DNA of 64,000 nucleotides from Diospyros lotus (lineage: Eukaryota > Streptophyta > Magnoliopsida > Ericales > Ebenaceae). Shown here one piece after another: positions 34,373-44,956 of the stretch (within the stretch, counting starts at the first letter, position 1; each line of letters starts with the position of its first letter). The position numbers and the translations under genes are program-made. The stretch is from assembly GCF_014633365.1 (NCBI RefSeq), contig NC_068339.1, forward strand, positions 13,849,925-13,913,924. The letters run 5' to 3'. The notes under the pieces were generated by a model, which was given only the letters and a program-made list of their open reading frames with translations, had not been told where the DNA came from and ran no database searches.

Positions 34373-34451
34373 TCCTGCGAAAGGATAGACTTCTTTCCGA
34401 AAAGAGATGACAAAGGACTGACCGATTTTAAGGTAAAATACATATCTTTCC

Positions 34452-35217
34452 CTGCGTTCTTTTGTTTTAATTTTTAATTTTAAGTTTTAAATTTATTTTT
34501 AATTTTTTATTTTATTAATCTATATTTAAAAAATAAAAAATACATTCATTTGGTCATTTTAAAAAATTATTTTTCAAAACAAAAATCTAAGAAACACATT
34601 TTCTTTGAAATTTTAAGAATAATTTTTTAATAACATTTTATTAAATAAATTTAATTATCTAAAAAATTAAAAGTATTTAATTTTAAATAAATTAATTAAT
34701 TAACTTGAAAAAAATAACAAGTACTATCATAATATAATTATAAATAAAAAATATTAAAATAAAAATAAAAAATATGAACTAATATTATGTAATGTGATTA
34801 TAAATGATAAGATTCTATCATTCGAAAACACATTTATTTTAAAATTTTGAGAAAAATTATTTTATAATATTTTATTTAATAAATTTAATTGTTAAATGAT
34901 AAAATTAACTATTTTTAATAAAATTTTATTATTAAAATAAAATAATAAATTATTAGACTATGAGTGATAATTTATATTAAATATTATTATATATAATATG
35001 TGTAATATATTTAATAATATATTATATGTTATCTTATATTTCTAATTATAATATAAATACAACTAAAATAATATTTTATTATTTTAAGTTTCATTTATAA
35101 ATTTTTTTCTTATTTTCAAAAATATATTTTTAAAAATAACAATATAAACTCATTTTTATTATTTTAAAAAATTAAAAACTAAAAATAGTCTAAAAACAAT
35201 AAAGAAAACGCAACCTA
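34452..35217. mobile_element. AT-rich non-autonomous transposon between STIC2 exon 1 and its promoter
   Basis: A segment of nearly pure A/T lies between sequences that are contiguous in the neighbouring duplicate (35374-35630), so the duplicate acts as an empty site. The ends are imperfect inverted repeats: GCGTTCTTTTGTTTT on the left and, in reverse complement, TTGCGTTTTCTTTATTG on the right. A related copy in the opposite orientation is at about 57150-57600. Ends are accurate to roughly 10 bases; no target duplication was resolved. Confidence 0.65.
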
Positions 35218-35630
35218 AGATTTTTACTATTTGGATAAGGTTGGCCACGCAGGCATATGGGGTGGGGTTCACACTTGAGCTCACACCATTCCTTTGATTT
35301 CAACAAATATTATGTTATGTTATCTGACGTGAATAATATAATAATTTCGTATTGATGATAATTTTTGTCAACATTGGCTCTGTGCAAATTAAAAATCTAA
35401 GTAGTGATAGTGACGTTTGTTGTCGATGCCATTCTTAAAAAAAGATAAACTTCTTTCTAAAAAGAAATGACAAAGAACTATAAATTCTAACCGATTTTAA
35501 GGTAATACATATCTTTGAAAATTAAGATTTCTCCCGTTTGGGTCAGGTTTGCTAGACAGGCATATGGGATGGAGCCCACACCATTTATTTGACTTATCTG
35601 CGTCTAGATGCAAACAACATAATAATTTCA
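35216..35630 (-). pseudogene. Decayed tandem duplicate of STIC2 exon 1 and upstream region
   Basis: Segment 35374-35515 matches STIC2 exon 1 and flank (34318-34455) along about 140 bases, including an identical tgttgtcgatgccattc core and GATTTTAAGGTAA. The ATG is kept (in tgtcgatgccatt), but the reading frame after it is altered. Segments 35216-35340 and 35520-35630 are likewise a matched pair (AGGCATATGGG, CACACCATT, ATAATTTC). Most differences are C-to-T or G-to-A. No later STIC2 exons accompany it, so it cannot encode the protein. Confidence 0.75.
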
Positions 35631-35639
35631 TATATAGTT

Positions 35640-36195
35640 GTCTCCTTAATTTTCTAGAAGAAAAAATGGTTATTTTATTACCATATAAGTTTAAGTAAAA
35701 AACGATGTAAGCAATTAAGAAGATAAAATTATCTTTTAGATTAGTTTGATATAATGCAAATACCATAGTCAAAGTTTAAATTTTTACGGAGACGAGCTTA
35801 AATAATTTTTTATTTTTTTATTAAATACATGTGGTTTATAAACTATCATGTGAAACTGATAAAGTTTATTTCTAAAATGATTTGAATTTTAGTGACATAG
35901 AAAATTGCCATCACAAGAGGTGAGTCTCGTATCAAAAATTTTATTTACCCGTCCTCACCCTCGAGTTTTAAGATTTTGCGTTTATCCCTTATATATAACT
36001 TTCATGATTTATTTCATGTACCCAGGTCTTTTAAGATTTTTTTAAAACTAATTTTGTAGGGTTGAGAATTTGTTATACTATAGAAAAAATAAGTTTAATG
36101 CTTTCATAAAAAGAAATATCCATTTATTTTTATTTAAATATTATATTTTAATTGAGCCTGGTATGAGCCCAAAAATAATGAAATAGCCCACAGCA
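35640..36195. other. AT-rich spacer
   Basis: No gene, RNA or well-defined repeat was recognised here; base composition is ordinary for this window's spacers. Confidence 0.45.
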
Positions 36196-36200
36196 CATTG

Positions 36201-38855
36201 TGTAATACCCCATACCTGTGCGAGGTCATTGCGTAATTTAGATGAATTTAAAATATCGAAAAATGGGTTTAAAAGTAAAATAAATCACTGAATCGATCGA
36301 AAGGAGTACCTTGGACCCTAGATAATTAAGAAAAATGGTATAGCATCATCAAGTAATATAAGTTATGATTTTTGGTGATGAAAAAAATTGGATCGGGAAC
36401 AATTTTCGGTACAACTGTCGACCGAGCTGAGAAAACCGAATCAATGTAAGAGATGTCCGAAAAGTCAACGGAGCATGTCAAGGACTAATATTTGATGTAT
36501 AGAACAACCCATAAGTGATTTCGGGTTGAATCGAGTAGATTTAGGGTCAAAACGATCAATCGGGCCTAAGTACAATTTTTAAAATTTGCTTGAGGGAAGT
36601 CAAAATGGTAATTTTTTGGAAGTTTCAAGGAAGAAATGAGAAGTACTAATCTTGTGGGTCTTGGTGATGGTGTTGGGAAGATTAGGGGCTTGAGAATAAG
36701 GGTCAAAATGTAAAAGAAAATTTCAAGAGGGCCAAATTGCAATTTTCGAAAAAGCTGCACGCACATGGTAGATCTGGCCGAGATTTTGGCCTAAAAATCC
36801 AGAGATTTGGGCAGCAAATCTCGTCAGGGCATGGCCAAGGACGGTCTAAGAGGCGTGTGAGAGAAGTTTTGGCCGAAAATTGGCCACGTGAGGGTCGTTT
36901 TTGGCCTATAAATAGTCAAGGGTTTTGGCCGAATTTGGAGCAGCAAATTGCTCAGTTTTGAGGGCGAATCGAGGGAAGCCAATAAGGGGCTTTTGATCCT
37001 TGAGGCAAGAGGAGAAATTCTGGTAAGTTTCGTGAATTTTAGAGGTGATTTGAAGGTGTTTTGAGGGTGGTCGGAAAGTCGTGCGTGGTGGCCGGATCGG
37101 GACTGATTTTGCCAGATTTGGAGGCCTTTCGGTGGTCGTTTCGGGCACCCAAGGGTACCATTGTGATCGACCAAGGGAAAGCTTCCAGGAGGTGTGATCG
37201 AGGTCAAATTCTGGCCGACGACCAACTCGCTGGAGAAGACGATGCGCGTGCAGTGCACGCATTATCCTCACTCACAGCACCACTCGTCCACGCGTGAGGG
37301 CTCAAGTATTTTTGGAATTTTTTTATTATTTTCATAAAATTATTTTATGAATATTTATGTAAAAATATTTGAGAAAATAATTGTGTAGATAATTATTTTG
37401 GATTATTAGTAATAAAAAAGGAGAAAAATAAGAAAATGTGAGAAAAATTAAGGACAAAATTATATTTTGATGGTTATTGGATGATTAGGGTACCTTGCGG
37501 CTTGAGGTGAAGTGACTCGTGCGAAATTCAAGGTGGGCACGCAAATCGAAGAGGCACGCAAATCGAGGCGTACCACGCTTTTTGAGGAAATCAAGTTGTG
37601 TCTAAAGGTGAGTGGTTCTATCGAAAAACTCGTTTGTGGCATATGAATGGTTTACTATAAGTGTTCATCCCCGTGGCCAGATTTATTGATGGTTTTACAA
37701 ATGATTATTTACACCTGTATTAGATTTTGTACGGTAAATTGCATACATTTAGATGTTGATTTTATGCATGTTATGATTTTCGGCATTGGCGTGTTGTGTT
37801 GTCCATGTGGGACGTGGGTTGTAATCCTATAACGTGACCCCTGAGTAATAGCACTCGGGATGCATGCCGAGGATTATTCCTATGTGACCCACTTGAGACG
37901 GGGTTGAGACGGACTTCACCCTACGGTACTCAAGTGGCGGGGTTGAGAGTGGACACCACCCCGGTTGTTAGCTCAAGTGGCAAGGTTGAGAGTGGACACC
38001 ACTCCGGTTGTTGGCTCAAGTGGCGAGGCTGAGAGTGAACACCACCCTAGGTTCCATTGAGCAATAACATTAATACCGATGTGTCGTTGATTCCGGGGAT
38101 AGTGCTGATGTGACACTTTTGGGGCTAGGGTTACCTTAGATTTTGGAATTACTTTTGAGTAGGAACGTAATGCCTAACAATGATAATGGGGTGATTCCCG
38201 GGTTCATATGTTGAGGTTGTCCCTCTTAAGAATGATTGGTTTGCCAATGGGTCGGTGTGGTCATGTCACCTTTAGAGAGATTGCATTTTCCCCGGTTAGA
38301 GCTAAGTGCTATGTGGGATTTTCTTAGGCTAGGGCATGTCAGGATTTATCGATTTTATATATGATTTTGCATATCTGCATGAAAATATTTTTGAACTCTC
38401 ACTTAGATGATTCAGCATTTAATTTGGACTATATATGTCCATGGAATATTCAAACGTTCCAAGTGAAATCAGTGGCGCCAAGGGAAAGAATGTCATCAAG
38501 ATGTAGCTGCTATGTTTAGTTTTTGTCTATGATTACGATGTTCAGAGGTTATGTAATATTTTGATATTTTCATGTGAAACATCGATTTTGTTACTGTAAA
38601 AAGAATTGTCAATTATATATCGAGATTTGAATTTTGCTTCCATTGATATGATTGATAATACCTGTCTTAGTCTATTAAGTTTTAAATTTTGATATGCTGA
38701 GAAGGTATAATTGGGATTGTCGGGAAATGATTATGATGAAGGTATGTATATCGAGAGACTTATGTTGTGTGTATGATGTTGAAAAATATATATATATATA
38801 TATATATTCCCGAAATCTCGAGGTAATGCTCATTTTGGGAAGACGAGGCGTTACA
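36201..38855. mobile_element. Solo LTR (2655 bp) of a Ty3/Gypsy-type retrotransposon
   Basis: The segment begins TGTAATACCCCATACC and ends GACGAGGCGTTACA. This gives TG...CA ends with the inverted TGTAA/TTACA termini usual for large Gypsy LTRs. The direct repeat cattg flanks it exactly (36196-36200 and 38856-38860), a 5-bp target duplication. It holds no gag or pol, so it is a solo LTR left by recombination rather than a full element. The length and TGTAA-type ends resemble chromovirus (Tekay/Del) LTRs, but that is inference. A 43-bp tandem repeat lies near 37.9-38.1 kb. Open frames inside it (for example 36824-37297) lack any recognisable protein. Confidence 0.88.
37888..38059. repeat. 43-bp tandem repeat inside the solo LTR
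   Basis: Units start at 37931, 37974 and 38017 with caagtggcrrggytgagagt and continue with GGACACCAC-CCGGTTGTT. A divergent unit precedes them from about 37888. The period is exactly 43 over the two best copies. Confidence 0.85.
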
Positions 38856-39010
38856 CATTGGGTAAGTTTTTCATGATGCAGTATCAAGTGAGTGAAAAAA
38901 GAAGTCAAATGGCCAAGGAAAAGTATTGAATAAGGGTTTCTCGATGGTCATAAGATTAAGAGACCATGCGGAAGGCTGCGCAGCCAAGTGAAATAGTGAG
39001 ATATCGCATG

Positions 39011-39180
39011 GTTAAGGAGCCTGAAAGGCAATGCTATGTAGGATACCATGTCACGCGAAAGGTCGTGTCGCACTAAAAACCATGCCATGCAAGAGATTGT
39101 GTCATGCTAGAGGCTATACCGTGCAAAAGATTGAGCTATGATAAAGGTCGTGCAAACAAGAGATCGCACCTACAAATCCC
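39011..39180. repeat. Degenerate 34-bp tandem repeat
   Basis: Units start at 39045, 39079, 39113 and 39147, each 34 bases, with the pattern CCATGYCATGCAARAGATTG-GT. A more diverged unit is likely at 39011. It follows the solo LTR by about 150 bases and precedes a CTATAAATATAAGAG promoter-like motif at 39303-39317. It may belong to an older LTR relic. Confidence 0.65.
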
Positions 39181-41930
39181 GAGAGACCTAATATCTAAGC
39201 AAGAAGAATTGGTCAAGCCTACCTTCAAGATGCTCACCAATAAATCCGGAAGACTACTTGAAATGCTCGTGCGAGAAATGTGGTCATTTAGTTACTTTCA
39301 TCTCTATAAATATAAGAGTCACCTTTCTTATTTAGGTACATTTATTGCACTACTAAAACTATATAATTCTATTTCAAGTACAAGACTTATTTAAATATCG
39401 AAGGATTTACGAGTGACCTTATCTATACTCTTAATCGATTTCTTCTTTTACAAGTCACTTGACAGAAAATCACTTGTTATCAAGTCACCCAACAAAAGGT
39501 CACCCACCACTTCATCAGTGCACTCTTCTCCACCTAAAAATCAATTGTTATAACTTAACAACATTAATATATATATAAATGCATAAAATTATATGTATGC
39601 CTCTAATAAATACATAAAATTATATTTATTCCTCTAAACTCTTTAACCATTGCAATAGTATTTATTATGTTCTATCTTTATTCATAATATCTTGCCACCA
39701 AACAAAACTTAAAACTGTCATAATTTGATGTTCTGAACATAGAAGACATGTCTATAGTGAAAATTAAGATTAATCATAACGTGAAATTAGATAGATTATA
39801 AAATTACACCATTATTGTATTAAGTTATTTCATGCACTAACATCTAAAATGGAGTGATAATGTTGACTGATAATATAAGAAAAATTATTGTTTTTCTTTT
39901 CTTTCTTTTTTTTTTTTTGTTGAGAATTTAGCATTAATTTTCCTTTCTCGTTATGGGCATGTTTGTTGCAGCTTACAAGTTGTAACTTTTAGCTTCTAGT
40001 TTTAAAAAAGTGGGTATGTAGTGTTTGTTTTAACTTTTAGAATTCTAGTTTATAACTTTTACTAGCTTTTAGAAGAGGTAGAATGTGGCTTTTTTAAAGT
40101 TGGGGTATCCAGCTTCTACAACTTCTGATTAAATAGTTATATTTTTTTAACAATTTTGCCCCTATTTTTAACAAAGAATTACTCTTATGTCCACGCAATC
40201 AAGGGTTTCTCTTCTCCACCGCCATCTCCATTTTCAAATCTTTTCTTCTCTCTCGCCATCTCCCTTTCTTTCTATACACTAATTAATTTTTTTATAACAC
40301 TTGAAACTTATACATATACACTAATTAATTTTTAAATTATCATTCTATAACTATTAAGGATATTATGGATAATTATATAAAAATAAGTTATTTTACAGCT
40401 TATGGTATCAAACACCACAATTGTTTAACTACAACTTCTGAGAATTTGTAACAAACAAGTTCACAACTTATTCTAAGTTTTAGAATCTATAATATAAGAA
40501 GTTAGAACCTATAATTTTTTTAATTAAGCTGCAAGAAACAGGGTCATGATAACCAATTAAAGGAATGCATGATCTAATCGATTATTATGATTACATGCAT
40601 AATTGACCGGTCATATATATTTAGGAGAATACATTAAAAAAAGGTATAAAATTGGCTCAAAATTATTTAATTTTACAAAAAATATAAACAGTGACAATAT
40701 GATTTGAATTTGTGAAGTTAGGTTCAAGTCTTAGAATTATCGTGTTTTTGCATAGTCTCAAATTGCTTGTGTCATCAATTTTAATAAAAAAAATAAATTA
40801 TAAATAAATATTTTATCTCATTACACAAAATAAAAAATTAAACGCAACGAAAATTCGACTTATTAACTCACAGTTGGGTGCAAGTCTTAATATTATTATA
40901 GGTTGATTTGAGAGTTGGGATCTGCAGCTGCTAATTGGTTGCTATGGCATGGCATGGCACCAAAAGACAACAACCGGCCTCCAAAGTCCAAAGTTAGGTG
41001 CATTCAAACTATCATCCAAATTGGAGCCCATTGAAGAGGATTTTGACCTTCCCATTTGCCTTTGCCTTTAATTAGGGGCCGGGCATACTCCATTGGAAAA
41101 TGAGATACATGGAAATATGATTTATGAAAATTTTAAAAAATAAAAATATAAATTTTATAACAGCATGGATAATATATATTTTTTAATTGACTTTGGGGTG
41201 CCAATTTTTTGTTAATTTTTCATAAAATATTATTATTCTAATAATATGCATCGTGAATACAATTACAAAGAGAGAGATAAAAAAGAAAAATTAAGTAAAA
41301 TAATTTATGAGATGGGATATATTAGAGATTTGACTAAAATTTCAAAATTCTTATAGCTAGCTTTTATTAATGGGGTGGGTTGTTATTATTGTTAAGTTAT
41401 ATCATTATATATATATATTTTATATTTAAATTTATTACTCTAAATTTAATTTATAAGAATATTATTAAGATAATATAATGATAATAATTATTTTGTTATT
41501 ATAAAAGTTAAAATACATAAACACCCCTAAAGTTTGGTATACATAAAACATATACTCTTTTACGTTTTAAAAATTGTAATATTCTTATTATTCAAAATTT
41601 ATATAAAAATATTAATATTTCATAAATTTGTACAAATTTATTAAGGTCCAAGAAAAATAGGGATGCAACCCCAAAAATTTGGGCAAAAGTGGGAGTCCAA
41701 TGGACCATTCTAGCCCCCAACTTTTGGGACATGTAATTATGGATATAAGAGTAAAATATAAAAATAAAAAATTGGCCTTATCAACTCAACCTTTAAGGAT
41801 GCTAGATTATTATTCGTCAAGAAAAATGCTAGCGGTGCCACGTGTAAATATTTGATTATGTATATAAATTTTTTATTCCATTCACCCATAATGTGAACGT
41901 GAAAGAGAAACTCCAGAGAGAGAGAGAGAG
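39181..41930. other. AT-rich spacer with one MITE-like element
   Basis: 39300-39540 looks like the 3' part of an old LTR (TATA-like motif, then repeated AAGTCACTT and GTCACCC phrases). A MITE-like element is listed at 39955-40545. The rest is low-complexity AT DNA with no recognisable gene. Confidence 0.45.
39955..40545. mobile_element. MITE-like element with imperfect terminal inverted repeats
   Basis: The left end GGGCATGTTTGTTGCAGCTT and the reverse complement of the right end, GACCCTGTTTCTTGCAGCTT, match at most positions. The subterminal regions are also related: they are rich in AACTTTTAG/CTTCTAG words and their complements. The TIR wording is reminiscent of PIF/Harbinger or hAT families; no clear target duplication was found. 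Confidence 0.6.
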
Positions 41931-42697
41931 AGAGAGAGATGGCATCAGAAACATCAAATCCTAAAAACAAGGTGGTGGCCACAGATACAAGAAAGACTGC
42001 ACCAGACAGATTCCTGTTTCTTCATTCATTTATCTCTTCCTCCCCCGCGCCCCCCCCCCCCCCCCCCCCCCACCTCTCTCTCTCTCTCTCTCTCTACGCG
42101 CCCACTTATGTCATCTCTATCCTATAGCAGATGACGCAACCACCCGCAAGCAAAGAACGGAGAACAAGCATGGAAACTCCACGCAAAGAAAGAGTCCACT
42201 CCACGACCAATTCTCTCCCTCTCTCTCCAATCTTTCTCTTTTTTGTTTTTCTTTCTTCTACATAAATTCTCAGAGAGAGAGAGAGAGAGAGGAGAGGAGG
42301 TGTGTCTGTTCAAACAACCAAACCCACCTCACACCTCACAGAATACTCCTATATACATACACAGCCATAAAAGCGTATTTAGTTGCCACAAATGCCCTTC
42401 TGCAACCTCCCAAAAAATCCCCATCTTCATCACTTCACTGTCTCAAAAGAAGCCATGTTTCGCCCCCGACTTACGTGGGCTTTTTGGGCTTTGTCTTGGT
42501 CAGCCTTTCACAGAGGAAACAGGGAAACCAAACCAGAACCTTCTCTCTATCTTCTTCCTTTTCTTTTCCTCTCTCTCTCTCTACCCTTTTCTTCCCAAAC
42601 CCTTCTTTCATATCTATCTGTCTATCTATATCCCCTTTCTCTTTTCAAGTTTATTTTTCTCTCTTGGCTAGTGGTTCTCTGAGTTTTGTTTGATCCG
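41918..42697 (+). promoter_or_regulatory. Upstream region and probable 5' UTR of the FDLNQ-repeat gene
   Basis: This is exceptionally rich in CT and GA tracts: GA at 41918-41938, a C homopolymer run around 42051-42071 followed by CT, GA at 42271-42291, and CT-rich stretches to 42670. Such pyrimidine-rich leaders are common in plant genes. No TATA box stands out. Frames with runs of SLSLS or RERER here are microsatellite artefacts. Confidence 0.4.
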
Positions 42698-44956
42698 ATG
42701 TCTAAGAAGATGAAAGGGGTTCTTTTGGATCCATCCTCTAGTTCTGGATTTGATGATGCCAAGGCCAGATTCAAGCATCGGGCCCTGCTTCAGGACTACC
42801 AAGATCTAAAGAAGGTAACTTTCTTTATGGGCTTTCTTCATATGCCGATGATCTGTGCTGAGTTCCTTGGAAATTTTCCTCTGGATTTCCGTTTATGGTT
42901 GTCTGATCCTTTCCTGTTTTGGGTTTGCCCAGTATGTTTGAGGACCTTTTGCATTCTTTTTTGGGATAATTTTGCCGCTTGGTTCCTTCAATTTTTGTGA
43001 TGCTGTGTGTTGTTTCTGGAAAGAAATTAAAAACCAAGTTCTTCCTGGTTAAAGATTTTCATAGATCCAACTTCACATGTAATCAGATCTTGTATCTCTT
43101 GCCCTGTTCTATTTGCTTATGGTTTATTGGAATACTTTCTCTTAAATCCTTCTTTATTTTGCTTGGACTCCCAAGCTTTTAGTTTCACAGCTTATCCCCC
43201 CCACCCACCCACCCCCCCCAAAAAAAAAAAAAAAAAGAAACAAAAACCCTAGTATGTATACTTGTTTAATTTTACAGCCATAAGGATTTGTTATTTTGCT
43301 ACTTTTTTGTCCAAGCCTTTGTTTCTTCTTCAATTACTCTAGTTTCTCATAGAATTTTTGTGGTTATCTTATCTTTTGTTAGATAACATCATCTTCTTGT
43401 GTTTAGAATTGTGTTATCTTTTCTGCATCGATAAATCCTCAATTGTTAAGTTCCATTCTTAGCTTTACAGATGATTTTTTGGACCATTTCCTTTTGTTCT
43501 TCCCCCTCCCCATTTGCTGGATAACTTCAGGATACCATGTCATCGTCTTGCTGTGGTATGACAAACCAATCACGGGTTGCCATGTATAGAAATCTTAAAT
43601 ATATGGCAGTGAGTAGTTTTTTCTTAATTTAAAAATAAAACTAGAGCTTGTGCTCATCCATTGCCGTGCATTTACTTTCTGTATACATGATAACGCATGA
43701 TTAGCTTGTGATACCATGCAAGCGTGATGACGACGTGGTATCACATGTGATCTATATGTTCTTGGGATATTGGTTGGTTCTTTATGAGACAATTAATGTT
43801 TTTAGGATCTTGCCTAGGGTTTAAGTTTCTAGATAGAGTTCCAGATTATTTTACTGATAAGCTAAGCAACATGTAGGAAGCTGAAGCCATCCAAAACAAG
43901 TTAAAGACAACGAAACAGAGGAAACTAACCCTGTTGGCTGAAGTTAGGTATGATTCTGAAACTTTCATCATAAGTTGGGATTTTTCTAGTTTGCATGCCT
44001 TAATATTTCATGACGCGTCTCTTTTAGTTCGGATTTATTCAATCTGCATGCTTTATAGTTAAAATGGCAAAAAAATATTTCAAATTCAAGTTGCGGTCTC
44101 CATTTTGCTCTTGATTATATATATAGTACTGGACGTCTGATGTTCCTACTTCAATGTTAATTTATGACTTCTCAAAGGTTTCTGAGGCAGCGATACAAAT
44201 ACATGATGAGAATCAACACCGTGAAACCCCCGCAGGGACGAGAACCGACTCAACCTCGAAAGGTTGAAGCTCAGCGCAAAAAAATGAAGAAACCGAAAAC
44301 TCACAGTCGAAAGGAAGCCAACCTGGGTAACCTAGCCACATTTTTTGATTTAAACCAGAGCGATAGAGTTTCTAATGCCAAGGAGTCCAGTCCTATTCTT
44401 GATCTGAACCACAAGGAGAGGATAAATAGTGGAAAAGATGCTACTTTTAGGAGCAAAACTCCAGTTTTCGATTTAAACCAGCAGGAAAGATCATATGCCA
44501 GAATGGAGGCGGCCTTTCAGAAACCAACCTTAATTCTTGACTGGAAACAGAAGGAGAGGGTGTATGGTGGAAAAGAAACTGCTCCCGGAATCCCAGACCC
44601 GGCGATAGAAAGGACTTCAACCGGGAGGGAGGAGGCGGTGACAAACCGAGCTCCTATTTTCGACTTGAACCAGATCTCGGTAAATTATTAGAGAATTTAT
44701 GAACACCAAATTCCTAAATTATGCTAGAGGTTACCTTGTGCTTACAGGTTTTTACACTTGGTTCAATGTTTAGGAAGAGGAGGCCGAGTTACGGGATAGT
44801 TATGAACCGAGCAGGTTCGAGGAGCTGAAGAAACTTGGGACCGACGAGCAGCACAACGATTTGAAACTGTCAGTATGTAGGAGCGTCGGGAGCGGGCCAA
44901 GTAGGGCCGGAAAGCGGAAGATAACATGGCAAGACCAGGTTGCCTTGAAGGTTTAG
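42698..44956 (+). CDS. Plant-specific protein of unknown function with repeated FDLNQ (EAR-like) motifs
   Basis: Four exons: 42698-42814, 43877-43947, 44178-44679 and 44774-44956. Together they are 873 nt, or 290 residues, with all phases consistent. The N-terminus (residues about 20-70) is a charged, probably coiled-coil segment (AKARFKHRALLQDYQDLKKE... TTKQRKLTLLAEVRFLRQRY). The middle is basic, then five spaced copies of a D-L-N motif follow: FFDLNQ, ILDLNH, VFDLNQ, a degenerate ILDWKQ, and IFDLNQ. The C-terminus is conserved in style (DEQHNDLKLSVCR, then KRKITWQDQVALKV). I recall uncharacterised plant proteins with this ending but no named function. DLN-type EAR motifs recruit TOPLESS co-repressors, so a nuclear repression or adaptor role is a reasonable inference, not shown. 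The start is the first ATG after the CT-rich leader. Confidence 0.85.

Noticed and set aside
36824..37297. Overlapping open frames on both strands inside the solo LTR
   Set aside because: They lie within the non-coding LTR, resemble no protein and overlap each other in several frames.
37931..38059. CRISPR-like spaced repeat
   Set aside because: The units are contiguous 43-base tandem copies without unique spacers, in a plant retrotransposon LTR.
41737..42671. Several frames with SLSLSL or RERERE runs upstream of the FDLNQ gene
   Set aside because: They are translations of CT/GA microsatellites in the promoter and leader region.
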